Shown here one piece after another: positions 15,649 to 24,617 of a DNA stretch of 64,000 nucleotides (the first letter of the stretch is position 1; every line of letters starts with the position of its first letter). A program made the position numbers and the translations under genes. The stretch comes from Jiulongibacter sediminis (lineage in GTDB: Bacteria > Bacteroidota > Bacteroidia > Cytophagales > Spirosomataceae), in assembly GCF_001306455.1 (NCBI RefSeq), contig NZ_LGTQ01000010.1:124001-188000 (forward strand), written 5' to 3'. A model generated the notes under the pieces. That model saw nothing but the letters and a program-made list of their open reading frames with translations, was not told the origin of the DNA and did no database searches.

Positions 15649-17916
15649 ATGAAAAAACTTCTCTCTTACATATTGATTTCATGCCTTTACAGCATCGCTT
15701 TTGGCCAGGAAAACCTGGTCAAAGGGGTGGTGATTAATGATAGTAACAGCCCCGTGTCGTTTGCTGCAATTCAAATACCTGGAACTTCAAAAGGTGTTTT
15801 GAGCTCTGAAAATGGCGAATTTTCAATAGCCGCATTGCCCCATGAAAATCAATTAAAGATTACTTCCGTAGGTTTTGAACCTTTGGTTTATCACATCAAC
15901 TTTTCTGAAGAAATTCAAACTATAGAACTGAAAAGGCTGGAATCTTCTTTTGAAGAAGTAGTTGTCAGCGGTACGCTGAATGCTGTTAGTCGTATGGAAT
16001 CTCCCGTGCCGGTTGAAATTTATACTCCCCAGTTTTTTAAAAGGAATCCCACTCCCAATGTTTTTGAAGCTTTACAAAACGTAAACGGGGTCAGACCACA
16101 GGTCAATTGTAATGTTTGCAATACTGGCGATATTCATATTAATGGACTCGAAGGCCCGTACACCATGGTTTTGCTTGATGGAATGCCCATTGTCAGTGGA
16201 CTTTCTACTGTTTACGGATTAAGCGGCATCCCAAATGCGATGATTGAACGCATTGAAATTGTGAAAGGTCCCGCCTCTTCGCTTTATGGCAGTGAGGCCG
16301 TGGGTGGATTGATCAATATCATCACAAAAACTACTTCAAAAGCACCCAAACTAAGTGCTGATGTAATGCAAAGCAGCTGGGGAGAAACTAACGTTGATCT
16401 CGGTTTTAAAAAATCTATAGGCGATAACATACAAGCCCTGAGCGGAGTCAACTACTTTCGTTATGGTAACCCGATTGACAAGAATGGCGACAACTTCACG
16501 GATCTTACTCTGCAAAACCGCATCAGTCTTTTTCAAAAACTGGACTTCAACACTAAGGGAAAAAGTATTCTCAATCTCGCCGGACGTTATTTTTATGAAG
16601 ATCGCTGGGGAGGCGAAATGCAATGGGAACCAAAATACAGAGGCGGTGATAAGGTTTACGGAGAAAGCATTTACACCCGCCGATGGGAGGTTCTGGGCAA
16701 ATATCAATTACCAGTTGACAACTTGTCCTTGACGTTTTCGTATAATGACCATGAGCAAAACTCCTTTTACGGAGATATGCCATTTATGGCCACTCAGCGG
16801 ATTGGGTTTTCACAATTGCTCTGGCAAAATCAACTGGAAAAGCATCGGTTGACCACAGGGCTTGCCGTTCGAAACACCTTTTATGACGACAATACCACGG
16901 CAACAGCCTCCGCCACTGACCCTGATCTGAATCAGCCCCAAAACACATTCCTGCCCGGCATCTTTATTCAGGATGAAATAACTCTGGCTGAGAATGTCAA
17001 ACTTCTGGCTGGCTACCGTTTTGATTATCACCCTGATCATAAGGCAATTCATACACCTCGAATTGCTTTAAAAATGTCCCCTACCCCACAGCAAACCTTG
17101 CGTCTGAACTTTGGAACCGGCTTCAGAGTCGTCAACATTTTCACTGAAGATCATGCGGCATTGACCGGTGCCCGGGATATCATTATTGTCAATCAACTCA
17201 ATCCTGAGCGAAGTCAGAACATCAATCTGAATTATATGGCGAAAGTCATTACCTCAGATAAGAGTTTTATTGGTCTTGACTTCACGGCTTTCTACACACA
17301 TTTTAATAACCGCATAACACCAGATTACGAAACCAATGCTCAGCAAATTATTTACCGAAACCTTGAGGGTTTCGCCGTTTCTAAAGGAATTTCGGCCAAT
17401 ATTGATCTGAATACAGCCTCCGGGTTTACGGCCTCAGCCGGAGCCACTTTGATGGAAAACACAATTACCGAAGATGGCATCAGCCGAAGACCTTTACTGA
17501 CCGAACGCTTTCAGGGAGTATGGTCGGCCAGTCTGCCAGTAACAAAATATCATTTGAAAATTGATTACACGGGCAACCTTTACAGCCCGATGAAACTTCC
17601 GGTGTTGGGAGAAGCTGACCCTCGCCCGGAGAATTCTCCCTGGTGGAGTATTCAAAATATTCAATTGACCTGGCAACCAAATGGTAAAACCTTTGAGCTG
17701 TACGGCGGCATTAAAAACCTGTTGAACTTTACTCCACCTGCTAATAGTATTGCAAGGGCTTTTGACCCGTTTGATCGTAAAGTTGATTTCGCAGCTGATG
17801 GTTCTGTAATTCCATCGGCCTCCAATCCATACGCTTTGACTTTTGACCCTTCTTATGTTTTTGCCCCTAACCAGGGGATTCGAGGCTTTTTCGGCCTGAG
17901 GTGGTCGCTCAAATGA
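15649..17916 (+). CDS. TonB-dependent outer-membrane receptor
   Basis: The 755-residue product has a signal peptide (cut near AFGQ), a carboxypeptidase-regulatory-like beta domain (about 22-105), a plug (about 115-220) and a 22-stranded barrel to the C-terminal FGLRWSLK. The plug carries the motif NCNVCNTGDIHINGLEG with Cys154 and Cys157, then VLLDGMPIVSGLSTVYGL and VKGPASSLYGSEAVGGLINIITK. It would import a TonB-energised ligand; the plug type is like siderophore or metal receptors rather than SusC, and the CxxC pair hints at metal (inference). No SusD partner follows. Two sulfatases are downstream, 98 bases away, so a role in glycan uptake is possible. ATG 15649 was chosen over TTG 15637. 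Confidence 0.9.
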   Translation: MKKLLSYILISCLYSIAFGQENLVKGVVINDSNSPVSFAAIQIPGTSKGVLSSENGEFSIAALPHENQLKITSVGFEPLVYHINFSEEIQTIELKRLESSFEEVVVSGTLNAVSRMESPVPVEIYTPQFFKRNPTPNVFEALQNVNGVRPQVNCNVCNTGDIHINGLEGPYTMVLLDGMPIVSGLSTVYGLSGIPNAMIERIEIVKGPASSLYGSEAVGGLINIITKTTSKAPKLSADVMQSSWGETNVDLGFKKSIGDNIQALSGVNYFRYGNPIDKNGDNFTDLTLQNRISLFQKLDFNTKGKSILNLAGRYFYEDRWGGEMQWEPKYRGGDKVYGESIYTRRWEVLGKYQLPVDNLSLTFSYNDHEQNSFYGDMPFMATQRIGFSQLLWQNQLEKHRLTTGLAVRNTFYDDNTTATASATDPDLNQPQNTFLPGIFIQDEITLAENVKLLAGYRFDYHPDHKAIHTPRIALKMSPTPQQTLRLNFGTGFRVVNIFTEDHAALTGARDIIIVNQLNPERSQNINLNYMAKVITSDKSFIGLDFTAFYTHFNNRITPDYETNAQQIIYRNLEGFAVSKGISANIDLNTASGFTASAGATLMENTITEDGISRRPLLTERFQGVWSASLPVTKYHLKIDYTGNLYSPMKLPVLGEADPRPENSPWWSIQNIQLTWQPNGKTFELYGGIKNLLNFTPPANSIARAFDPFDRKVDFAADGSVIPSASNPYALTFDPSYVFAPNQGIRGFFGLRWSLK

Positions 17917-17992
17917 TACTATCTTTTGAATTTTCGATGAAATCCCGGTTTTTCAGAAAATCATCTTTCTAAGCCCATTTTCTTCTTTAAAT

Positions 17993-18010
17993 TTAGGGAA
18001 TCAACCCTAA
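17993..18010 (+). promoter_or_regulatory. Inverted repeat just upstream of the first sulfatase
   Basis: TTAGGG (17993-17998) and CCCTAA (18005-18010) flank a 6-nt centre and end four bases before the ATG. It could be an operator or an mRNA hairpin at the ribosome-binding site. Confidence 0.35.
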
Positions 18011-18014
18011 CAAA

Positions 18015-19439
18015 ATGAAATTCAAAACCCTCCTCGGGCTTTGCCTGTCAATTTTTACGCTTGGTTGCTCTCAACCAGAAAAACCCGCTAAACCAAATAT
18101 TATTTACATCATGGCCGATGACCTTGGCTATGGCGATGTCGGTATTTATGGTCAAAAAGATATTCCAACACCTAATATTGACCGACTAGCTGCTGAGGGG
18201 ATGCTATTCACACGCCACTATGCCGGAAATACCGTTTGTGCTCCGTCACGATGTACATTAATGACGGGGAAACATAACGGCCATGCCCGCATTCGAGGAA
18301 ACCTGAGAGTACCATTAGAGCCTGAAGATCAAACGGTGGCCGAACTTCTTAAAAGTGAAGGATACACTACCGCACTGATCGGAAAGTGGGGTCTTGGAGA
18401 AGAAGGAAGCACCGGAGTGCCCAATAAACAAGGATTTGATTATTTCTATGGCTATCTGAATCAGGTCCACGCTCACAATCATTATCCTGCCTTTTTATAT
18501 GAGAATGAGGGAAAAGACAGCCTTGGCAATGTGGTTGAAGAGGTAAAAACAGGTTATCAGGGAGGAAATGGGGGTATTTCAACCAATAAAAAGGTTTATT
18601 CAAATGATAAATTCGAAGAAAAGTCGCTGGCCTTTCTTGAGGAGAACAAAGACAAGCCTTTCTTCCTTTACCTGCCTTTAATAGTACCACATGCCAATAA
18701 TGAAGCCAGACGTTTTGATCAATCAGGAATGGAAGTTCCTTCGTTTGCAGCCTTTGATGACAGAGACTGGCCGGAGGACCAAAAAAGACATGCTGCCATG
18801 ATTACCGAACTTGATAATACAGTGGGGGCTGTCATGGCCAAAATCAAAGAACTCGGCATTGATGATAACACTCTGATCATTTTCACCAGCGATAATGGTC
18901 CGCATGCAGAAGGCGGTTCTGACCCTGACTTCTTCAATAGCAACGGTCCTTTGAGAGGTATCAAACGAGATCTTTATGAAGGCGGAATTCGGGTACCGAC
19001 TATTGCCCGATGGCCGGGCAAAATAAAAGCGGGAAGTGCTTCAGACCATGTCTCTGGCTTTGTGGACTTCTTTGAAACGATGGCAGATTTGGTTCATTCT
19101 CAACAAACTTCTGAAACCGACGGCATTTCATACCTCCCTACCCTTCTGGGGGAAAACCAACCCAAACACGAGTTTATGTATTGGGAGTTTCACGAGCAGG
19201 GTGGTAAACAAGGAATCATCATGGACCAATACAAATGCATCAGACTCAATGTCAACAAGCCTGAGGAAACGAACGTTGAGTTGTACGATTTAAGCACCGA
19301 TATCAAAGAACAAAATAATATTGCCTCAGAAAACCCGGAAATTGTTAAAAAAGCTCTGGCCATTATTGACCGTGAGCACACGTACTCTGAGGAATTCCAT
19401 TTTAATCACGAAGAAAATTCAACCCATAAAAATGAATAA
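18015..19439 (+). CDS. Lipoprotein sulfatase, arylsulfatase family
   Basis: A lipoprotein signal (lipobox TLGC, Cys18) precedes a type I sulfatase domain. The calcium-binding start is NIIYIMADDLGYGD, and the formylglycine motif is CAPSR with Cys75, the residue oxidised by formylglycine-generating enzyme or anSME. FTSDNGPH and the GGIRVPTIARWPGKI region complete the core. It hydrolyses sulfate esters, probably on an extracellular glycan; the specific linkage is unknown. The stop region overlaps the next gene's ATG by eight bases, indicating translational coupling with the oxidoreductase. Confidence 0.92.
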   Translation: MKFKTLLGLCLSIFTLGCSQPEKPAKPNIIYIMADDLGYGDVGIYGQKDIPTPNIDRLAAEGMLFTRHYAGNTVCAPSRCTLMTGKHNGHARIRGNLRVPLEPEDQTVAELLKSEGYTTALIGKWGLGEEGSTGVPNKQGFDYFYGYLNQVHAHNHYPAFLYENEGKDSLGNVVEEVKTGYQGGNGGISTNKKVYSNDKFEEKSLAFLEENKDKPFFLYLPLIVPHANNEARRFDQSGMEVPSFAAFDDRDWPEDQKRHAAMITELDNTVGAVMAKIKELGIDDNTLIIFTSDNGPHAEGGSDPDFFNSNGPLRGIKRDLYEGGIRVPTIARWPGKIKAGSASDHVSGFVDFFETMADLVHSQQTSETDGISYLPTLLGENQPKHEFMYWEFHEQGGKQGIIMDQYKCIRLNVNKPEETNVELYDLSTDIKEQNNIASENPEIVKKALAIIDREHTYSEEFHFNHEENSTHKNE

Positions 19440-20577
19440 TAAAAGAAGAGATTTTATCAAAAAAGTGGCCGGAACGGCAGGAATGGGCATGTTTGCCGCT
19501 GTACCTTTTCAAAATGACGTTAACAGAATTATCAAAGCGGCGTCAGCTCCGCTTAAAACCTATTCGTCACCGAGATTAAAGTTTGCTGTTATCGGGATGA
19601 ACCATGGGCATATTTACGGCATGACCGAGGCCATTAAACGTGGTGGCGGTGAGCTGAAAAGCTATTTCGCCATAGAACCAGAGTTAAATCAGCAATTTGG
19701 GAAAAGATACCCTGATGCCACTCAGGCCAGATCAGAGGAGGAGATTCTCAATGATCCCGAGATCAAAATAGTGTTGAGTGCCGGTATCCCTATTGACAGG
19801 GCTCCCTTAGGTATCAGAGTGATGAAAGCCGGTAAAGATTATATGTCTGATAAGCCGGGAATTATAACGCTGGAACAACTCGCTGAGGTTAAGAAAGTGC
19901 AAAAAGAAACAAATCAAATTTACGCCATCGTTTACAGCGAAAGGTTTGAAAACAGAGCCACAATCAAAGCCAGTGAATTAGTTGCTCAGGGAGCTATCGG
20001 GAAAGTGGTGCAGACCATCGGAATGGGCCCTCACCTGATTAGAAGAGAAACCCGCCCTGAATGGTTCTTTGACATGGTGAATGTTGGCGGTATCATTACA
20101 GATATTGCTTCGCATCAATTTGATCAATTCCTTCACTTTACGGGTAGCACCTCCGCCGAAGTACTGGCCTCCCAAATAGGTAATTTCAATAACAAGCAAT
20201 ACGATAATTTTGAGGACTTTGGTGATGCCATGGTACGAGGCGATAAAGGCTCAGGTTATGTACGCGTCGACTGGTTTACCCCTACCGGCCTCGGAAGCTG
20301 GGGCGATGGTCGTTTGACCATTTTAGGAACAGATGGTTTCATAGAAATTCGAAAAAATATTGACCCGGCCTCAGGGCATAAGGGTGGTAATCACCTCTAC
20401 TTAACCGATAATAAAGAAACGGTGTACATGGATTGCAATGCTGTGGAGCTCCCGTTTGGGCCTCAAATGGTGGACGACGTACTCAACAGAACCCGTACGG
20501 CCATGACCCAAGAGCACTGTTTCTTAACCATGGAACTAGCACTTATTGCCCAGAAAAACGCTGTAAAAATTGCCTAG
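19432..20577 (+). CDS. Tat-exported Gfo/Idh/MocA family oxidoreductase
   Basis: The N-terminus NKRRDFIKK followed by a hydrophobic stretch is a twin-arginine signal, so the folded protein with bound NAD(P) is predicted to be exported. A Rossmann-type start (FAVIGMNHGHIYG) is followed by SDKPGI, the family's Lys-Pro motif, and DIASHQFDQFLHF, which carries the Asp/His catalytic residues. Members act on sugars, sometimes as glycosidases or epimerases using tightly bound NAD. The ATG at 19432 overlaps the upstream sulfatase; an upstream in-frame extension would lose the Tat signal. It sits between two sulfatases, suggesting joint action on a sulfated sugar. Confidence 0.88.
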   Translation: MNNKRRDFIKKVAGTAGMGMFAAVPFQNDVNRIIKAASAPLKTYSSPRLKFAVIGMNHGHIYGMTEAIKRGGGELKSYFAIEPELNQQFGKRYPDATQARSEEEILNDPEIKIVLSAGIPIDRAPLGIRVMKAGKDYMSDKPGIITLEQLAEVKKVQKETNQIYAIVYSERFENRATIKASELVAQGAIGKVVQTIGMGPHLIRRETRPEWFFDMVNVGGIITDIASHQFDQFLHFTGSTSAEVLASQIGNFNNKQYDNFEDFGDAMVRGDKGSGYVRVDWFTPTGLGSWGDGRLTILGTDGFIEIRKNIDPASGHKGGNHLYLTDNKETVYMDCNAVELPFGPQMVDDVLNRTRTAMTQEHCFLTMELALIAQKNAVKIA

Positions 20578-20580
20578 AAA

Positions 20581-22206
20581 ATGAAGAAAACTGCTCTTTC
20601 AAAAGCTATCGGCATTGCTCTTTTGGCCTCTATGTTTAGTTGTACCAAAAAGCAGACGATTGATGATCTCTCTGTTAAACCGAATATTCTTTGGATTTCA
20701 GCTGAGGACCTCAGCCCAAGAATGGCCGCTTACGGTGATTCTACCATTTCGACGCCGAATCTGGACAGATTAGCCCGTGAAGGAGTGATTTTCAATCATG
20801 TTTATACCTCTGCCGGTGTGTGTTCTCCAAGTCGAAATGCCATCATTACCGGTAGGTACCAAACCAGCAATGGCGGTCATAATATGCGTACGCTGTACAA
20901 TACTTACCCCGAGCAAACCGGACTGCCACAGAGCTATAATTCGGTTCCACCGGCTGATGTCAGACTTTTTCCGGAATACCTGAGGGCTGTAGGTTATTAT
21001 ACCAGCAATAATGTCAAGACCGATTACCAGTTTCAGGCCCCACCGACGGTTTGGGATGAAGTCAGTGACAAGGCCGATTGGCGAGGAAGAGCTGAGGGGC
21101 AGCCTTTCTTTAGCGTTATCAACTTTACAACTACGCATGAATCGCAGATCTGGGCCCGGGCAGATCATGAAATGCGGGCTGACCCAGCCATTGTGCCGTT
21201 ACCTCCCTATTACCCTGATAATGAGATCAGCCGAACCGATCTGGCGAGGCAATACAGCAACCTTTCTGAACTGGATGACCAGGTAGGCGAGGTACTCGCC
21301 AAACTGGAAGAAGACGGTTTGTTGGAAAACACTATTGTTTTCTTCTGGGGTGATCACGGGGATGGCTTGCCGTTTTACAAAAGAGAAGTGTATCGCCGTG
21401 GCCTGCATATCCCATTCATTGCCCGTTTTCCGAATAAGGTCAATGCCGGCACCTATGATAATACATTTATCAATGCCATTGATTTCGGCCCCACAATGCT
21501 TTCGCTTGCCGGTATTGAAACCCCTTCTCAAATGCAGGGAAAGGCTTTTCTGGGTGATTTTAAAACAGAAAAAGGTCATGATTATATTTTCGGGGCCCGG
21601 GATAGAATTGACAGTGAGTATGATCGGGTACGCTCAGTGATGGATGGGGAGTATCAATACATCAAAAACTATTTCCCTGAAAAACCGCTGTACATGGACA
21701 TCGCCTACCGGAAGAATATGCCCATGATGCAGATGATTCTTGATCTCAAAGAAAAAGGCGAACTCAATGAAGATCAACTTTTCTGGTTTAAAGAAACCAA
21801 ACCTGAAGAAGAGCTTTATAATTGGCGTGAAGATCCTTTCCAACTTCATAATATCGCCAATGACCCTGCCTATTCTGATAAGTTAGCTGAGTTGAGAAAT
21901 GCCCTCGTAAAATGGGAGGAAGAAACCGAAGACAAAGGCGGCATCCAGGAAAAAGAGCTGGTAAGTGCCATGTGGAATGGCCGTGACAGCCCACCGATAA
22001 CCGCCAATCTGCAGGTTTACCAAACACCGGATGAAGTCAAACTAAACTGCATGACCGCCGGAGCCTCCATCGCCTACCGAAAAGAGAATGCTACTCGCTG
22101 GGAGGTTTACACAGAACCTGTTGATCTTGAAGCTGGTAATTATGAAGCAATGGCCATGCGAATTGGCTATGAGCCGAGTGATACGTTGAGGTTTAGTATG
22201 CGATAG
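20581..22206 (+). CDS. Lipoprotein sulfatase, heparan N-sulfatase-like
   Basis: A lipoprotein signal (SMFSC, Cys21) is followed by a sulfatase domain beginning NILWISAEDLSPRMAAYGD. The formylglycine motif is CSPSR with Cys81, followed by NAIITGRYQTSNGGHNMRT. The ISAEDLSP and GHNMRT segments resemble the sulfamidase/N-sulfoglucosamine branch, so N- or O-sulfated amino sugars are plausible substrates, not proven. FFWGDHGDGLPF marks the second metal-binding segment. The last 80 residues form a beta-rich extension typical of Bacteroidota sulfatases. It starts three bases after the oxidoreductase stop, in the same operon. Confidence 0.9.
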   Translation: MKKTALSKAIGIALLASMFSCTKKQTIDDLSVKPNILWISAEDLSPRMAAYGDSTISTPNLDRLAREGVIFNHVYTSAGVCSPSRNAIITGRYQTSNGGHNMRTLYNTYPEQTGLPQSYNSVPPADVRLFPEYLRAVGYYTSNNVKTDYQFQAPPTVWDEVSDKADWRGRAEGQPFFSVINFTTTHESQIWARADHEMRADPAIVPLPPYYPDNEISRTDLARQYSNLSELDDQVGEVLAKLEEDGLLENTIVFFWGDHGDGLPFYKREVYRRGLHIPFIARFPNKVNAGTYDNTFINAIDFGPTMLSLAGIETPSQMQGKAFLGDFKTEKGHDYIFGARDRIDSEYDRVRSVMDGEYQYIKNYFPEKPLYMDIAYRKNMPMMQMILDLKEKGELNEDQLFWFKETKPEEELYNWREDPFQLHNIANDPAYSDKLAELRNALVKWEEETEDKGGIQEKELVSAMWNGRDSPPITANLQVYQTPDEVKLNCMTAGASIAYRKENATRWEVYTEPVDLEAGNYEAMAMRIGYEPSDTLRFSMR

Positions 22207-22269
22207 AAGAACCACTTAGTTCCTGACGGAGACTCTGAAAGGGGAAATTTGTTCAGAATTTAAACAGCT

Positions 22270-23082
22270 ATGAATAAGGATAGAATATTAAAATTTTTGG
22301 AGGGTTTTAACTCTAAGGAAAGGCGAATACTTGAAGAAAATTGGCAAACCGATAACCCGGAAGTTGTTAATGACTGGTTGGGTCAAATATATTATTTAAG
22401 AGCGAACTGTAGACTTAATTTAGAACCCGATCAAAAAACCACTGAAATAAAAAAAATGTATTTCAAAGCAGCTAGATCATCTCAACTAGCTTGGTGGTTT
22501 AATATGAATCTTTTAGTGAGCCTAGGACGTAAAACGAATATATCATCCAATACAACCTCAGCACACATTTTCATGGATTATCCAAAGTTTTTGCTTTCTG
22601 GAAATGCTGAATTGATAAAAGTTCATTATTCCCATGTTTTGAAGGTTTTTAATGACAAAAGAGAAAATGATGGCACCTCTATAGTTTATGCTTTTCTAAA
22701 CTTGATAAATGGAAATTTTGAAGAGGCAAAGAAAAGGGTAGAAAATATAGAGTTAAAAGTTGAAGCAGGTATTAAACCTTTAGCTATGATGGTAAAAGGT
22801 ATATTAATGAAAGACTTGGAACTTTGTAATTCTGCAATAAGCCTTAATAATAAAATAGAAAAGAAATTTACTAATGCATATGATTATTACCCAACTTCCA
22901 CAGCTCTCGCAAAACTCGGTTTAGATTTTCAAATGAATGTTGATATAATGTCTCCTGAAATCAACAAAAGTATGTTAGAATTTCAAGAAATAGAATTTGA
23001 AGACATCGATAATTATTTTGAAATGTTAGGGATCGAACCTCTTAACCGGATAAGCTTAAAAAATTTCAAGTCTAACCATTAG
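22270..23082 (+). CDS. AT-rich orphan, helical protein of unknown function
   Basis: The 270 residues have no signal peptide and read as a soluble helical-repeat protein (AELIKVHYSHVLKVFND, NLINGNFEEAKKRVENIELK, KGILMKDLELCNSAI), in the style of TPR folds. The build is reminiscent of helical immunity proteins such as Imm49, but that match is weak and from memory. Base composition drops sharply: sample 60-base lines inside the gene counted 23%, 32% and 42% GC, against 57% for a line in the neighbouring sulfatase. With no operon partner, recent transfer is likely. Confidence 0.6.
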   Translation: MNKDRILKFLEGFNSKERRILEENWQTDNPEVVNDWLGQIYYLRANCRLNLEPDQKTTEIKKMYFKAARSSQLAWWFNMNLLVSLGRKTNISSNTTSAHIFMDYPKFLLSGNAELIKVHYSHVLKVFNDKRENDGTSIVYAFLNLINGNFEEAKKRVENIELKVEAGIKPLAMMVKGILMKDLELCNSAISLNNKIEKKFTNAYDYYPTSTALAKLGLDFQMNVDIMSPEINKSMLEFQEIEFEDIDNYFEMLGIEPLNRISLKNFKSNH

Positions 23083-23143
23083 AAGGCTAGTTTTTCAATC
23101 CCTAATTTCGGTTCTGACCAGAGCGTAAGCTGTATCCACTCTA

Positions 23144-23671
23144 TCAAACAAGCCCTAAATACCGCTCCTTTATCACCTGCATATGATGCAAGGCATGCCC
23201 CGGTATCATATAAGCGAAAGTTCTGGCACTTACGGGTTTGTCATAAATCAATACCGTTTTTTGGGATGACTCTTCAGTGAGATTTTCTAAAATAGTTCGG
23301 GTAACTTTTCTTGTAGCTAAGAATTCGCTGAGCAGGTTTTCAAAGGTTTTTGAGCTGGCACCTGAGTTTGACAAGTAGAGCTCTTCATCCATTCCCGGCA
23401 AATCTGTTTCACCCTCTGTTCTGGCAGCCACATAAGCTCTGAACGCCATAATATACTCCACATCACACAGATGCTGCAGAACCTCTTTTATCGTCCATTT
23501 GCCTTCGGCATAGGCGAAATCATGTTTTGAGGAAGGAATTGACCTGAAAAAATCAACGATTTCAGTTGTGTTCTCCTCCAACACCGTCAAATAATCACCA
23601 TCAGGTGTTAAATCGAGATAAGGTTTATAGATTAAGCCTATCTCCTGATCAGAAGTGGGTCTTTTGATCAC
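23144..23671 (-). CDS. DinB-like (DinB_2) family protein
   Basis: The 175-residue four-helix protein has the metal-ligand histidines of the DinB/YfiT superfamily: WTIKEVLQHLCDVE and PGHALHHMQVIKERY. Such proteins bind Ni, Zn or other metals and several act as thiol-dependent transferases; the substrate is unknown. It uses a GTG start at 23671 that overlaps the aldo-keto reductase stop by four bases, so the two are translationally coupled. Confidence 0.82.
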   Translation of the reverse strand: MIKRPTSDQEIGLIYKPYLDLTPDGDYLTVLEENTTEIVDFFRSIPSSKHDFAYAEGKWTIKEVLQHLCDVEYIMAFRAYVAARTEGETDLPGMDEELYLSNSGASSKTFENLLSEFLATRKVTRTILENLTEESSQKTVLIYDKPVSARTFAYMIPGHALHHMQVIKERYLGLV

Positions 23672-24543
23672 TTTTTGAGTGAAGCATAGTAAATCTCATA
23701 CCAGTCCTCTTTGCTCAGCTGAATATCCGTAGCCGTAGCTACGTTGGCGATACGCTCTTTTTTCAGTGAACCGATGATTGGCAATACGCCAAGACTCATC
23801 AACCACGCCACAGCAATTTGCTCGAGGTTGGCATCATGCTTTTCAGCGACCTGGTTGAGAATTTTGCGAATTCTGATGGCCTGCTCGGAGCCTCCTTCCA
23901 AAATTTGACCTCCCGCCAACGGAGCCCAAACCAGCGGCTTGCTGTATTGTTCTTTGATGAAATCAATTCTGCCGTCTCTGATTGGCGAGGTATTGAGAAG
24001 ATTTAACTCAATATGGCTGGTTACGATCGGAATCCGCAGGTATTTGGCCAATAACTTGTGCTGATCCCCCGTAAAATTGGCAATGCCAATGTGCTTTGCT
24101 TTGCCCGTATGAACAATATGTTGCAGAGCCACAGCCGTCTCTTCCGGATTTGCTGTATAGTCAAACCCATTGAGCAAAAACATATCAAGATAATCTGTTT
24201 GAAGGTCTTTCAAAAAGCTATCCACCGAGTCCAAAAGGTATTGACGAGAGTTATCAAAATAGGTAAACCCATTTCGATCATTGCGAATGCCGCATTTAGC
24301 AAAAAGCACTAAGTCTTCTCTTTTGACACTCTTTGTATTGAGGATATTTCGTACCAACTCCTCCGTTTTCAGCTGAGCTGAAGTGTCGCCATAATCAAAG
24401 GTGTTTATCCCAAGTTCCAGACAGGTTTCCACAATACCTTCAGCTCTTTTGGCGTCTGTCATTTTCTCGTGCTCCCATCGCCAAAAACTATAAATTGCCT
24501 TTGAAACTTTCGGTCCGCTATCGCTCAGGTAAACTTTTTGCAT
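23668..24543 (-). CDS. Aldo-keto reductase family protein with altered catalytic residues
   Basis: The 291-residue protein aligns by eye with YdhF-type aldo-keto reductases. Of the usual tetrad, Asp50 (NTFDYGD) and Lys83 (FAKCGI) are present, but the catalytic Tyr position is Ser55 and the His position is Asn125 (FLLNGFD in place of LLIHRPD). The C-terminal NADPH-binding segment (WLMSLGVLPIIGSLKKERI) is kept. It may bind NADP(H) without normal carbonyl reduction, or catalyse another reaction. It is coupled to a DinB-like gene, and its start codon lies within a 13-bp inverted repeat. Confidence 0.85.
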   Translation of the reverse strand: MQKVYLSDSGPKVSKAIYSFWRWEHEKMTDAKRAEGIVETCLELGINTFDYGDTSAQLKTEELVRNILNTKSVKREDLVLFAKCGIRNDRNGFTYFDNSRQYLLDSVDSFLKDLQTDYLDMFLLNGFDYTANPEETAVALQHIVHTGKAKHIGIANFTGDQHKLLAKYLRIPIVTSHIELNLLNTSPIRDGRIDFIKEQYSKPLVWAPLAGGQILEGGSEQAIRIRKILNQVAEKHDANLEQIAVAWLMSLGVLPIIGSLKKERIANVATATDIQLSKEDWYEIYYASLKK

Positions 24544-24604
24544 ATGAACTTATAAGAAGAGTTGATTGAAATAACCCCGGGTAAACCGGGGTCATATGCA
24601 AAAA
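24535..24604 (-). promoter_or_regulatory. Nested inverted repeats around the aldo-keto reductase start codon
   Basis: TTTTTGCATATGA (24535-24547) and TCATATGCAAAAA (24592-24604) are perfect 13-nt inverted repeats. The first contains the start codon of the reductase (24543-24541, minus strand). Inside the loop ACCCCGG (24574-24580) and CCGGGGT (24586-24592) form a second perfect stem, which could end the upstream DUF2892 transcript. Confidence 0.55.
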
Positions 24605-24617
24605 TAAAAGAATGTTA

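Noticed and set aside
22270-23082. Assignment of the AT-rich orphan to the Imm49 immunity family
   Set aside because: Only a general helical resemblance from memory, and no toxin gene is adjacent; kept as unknown.
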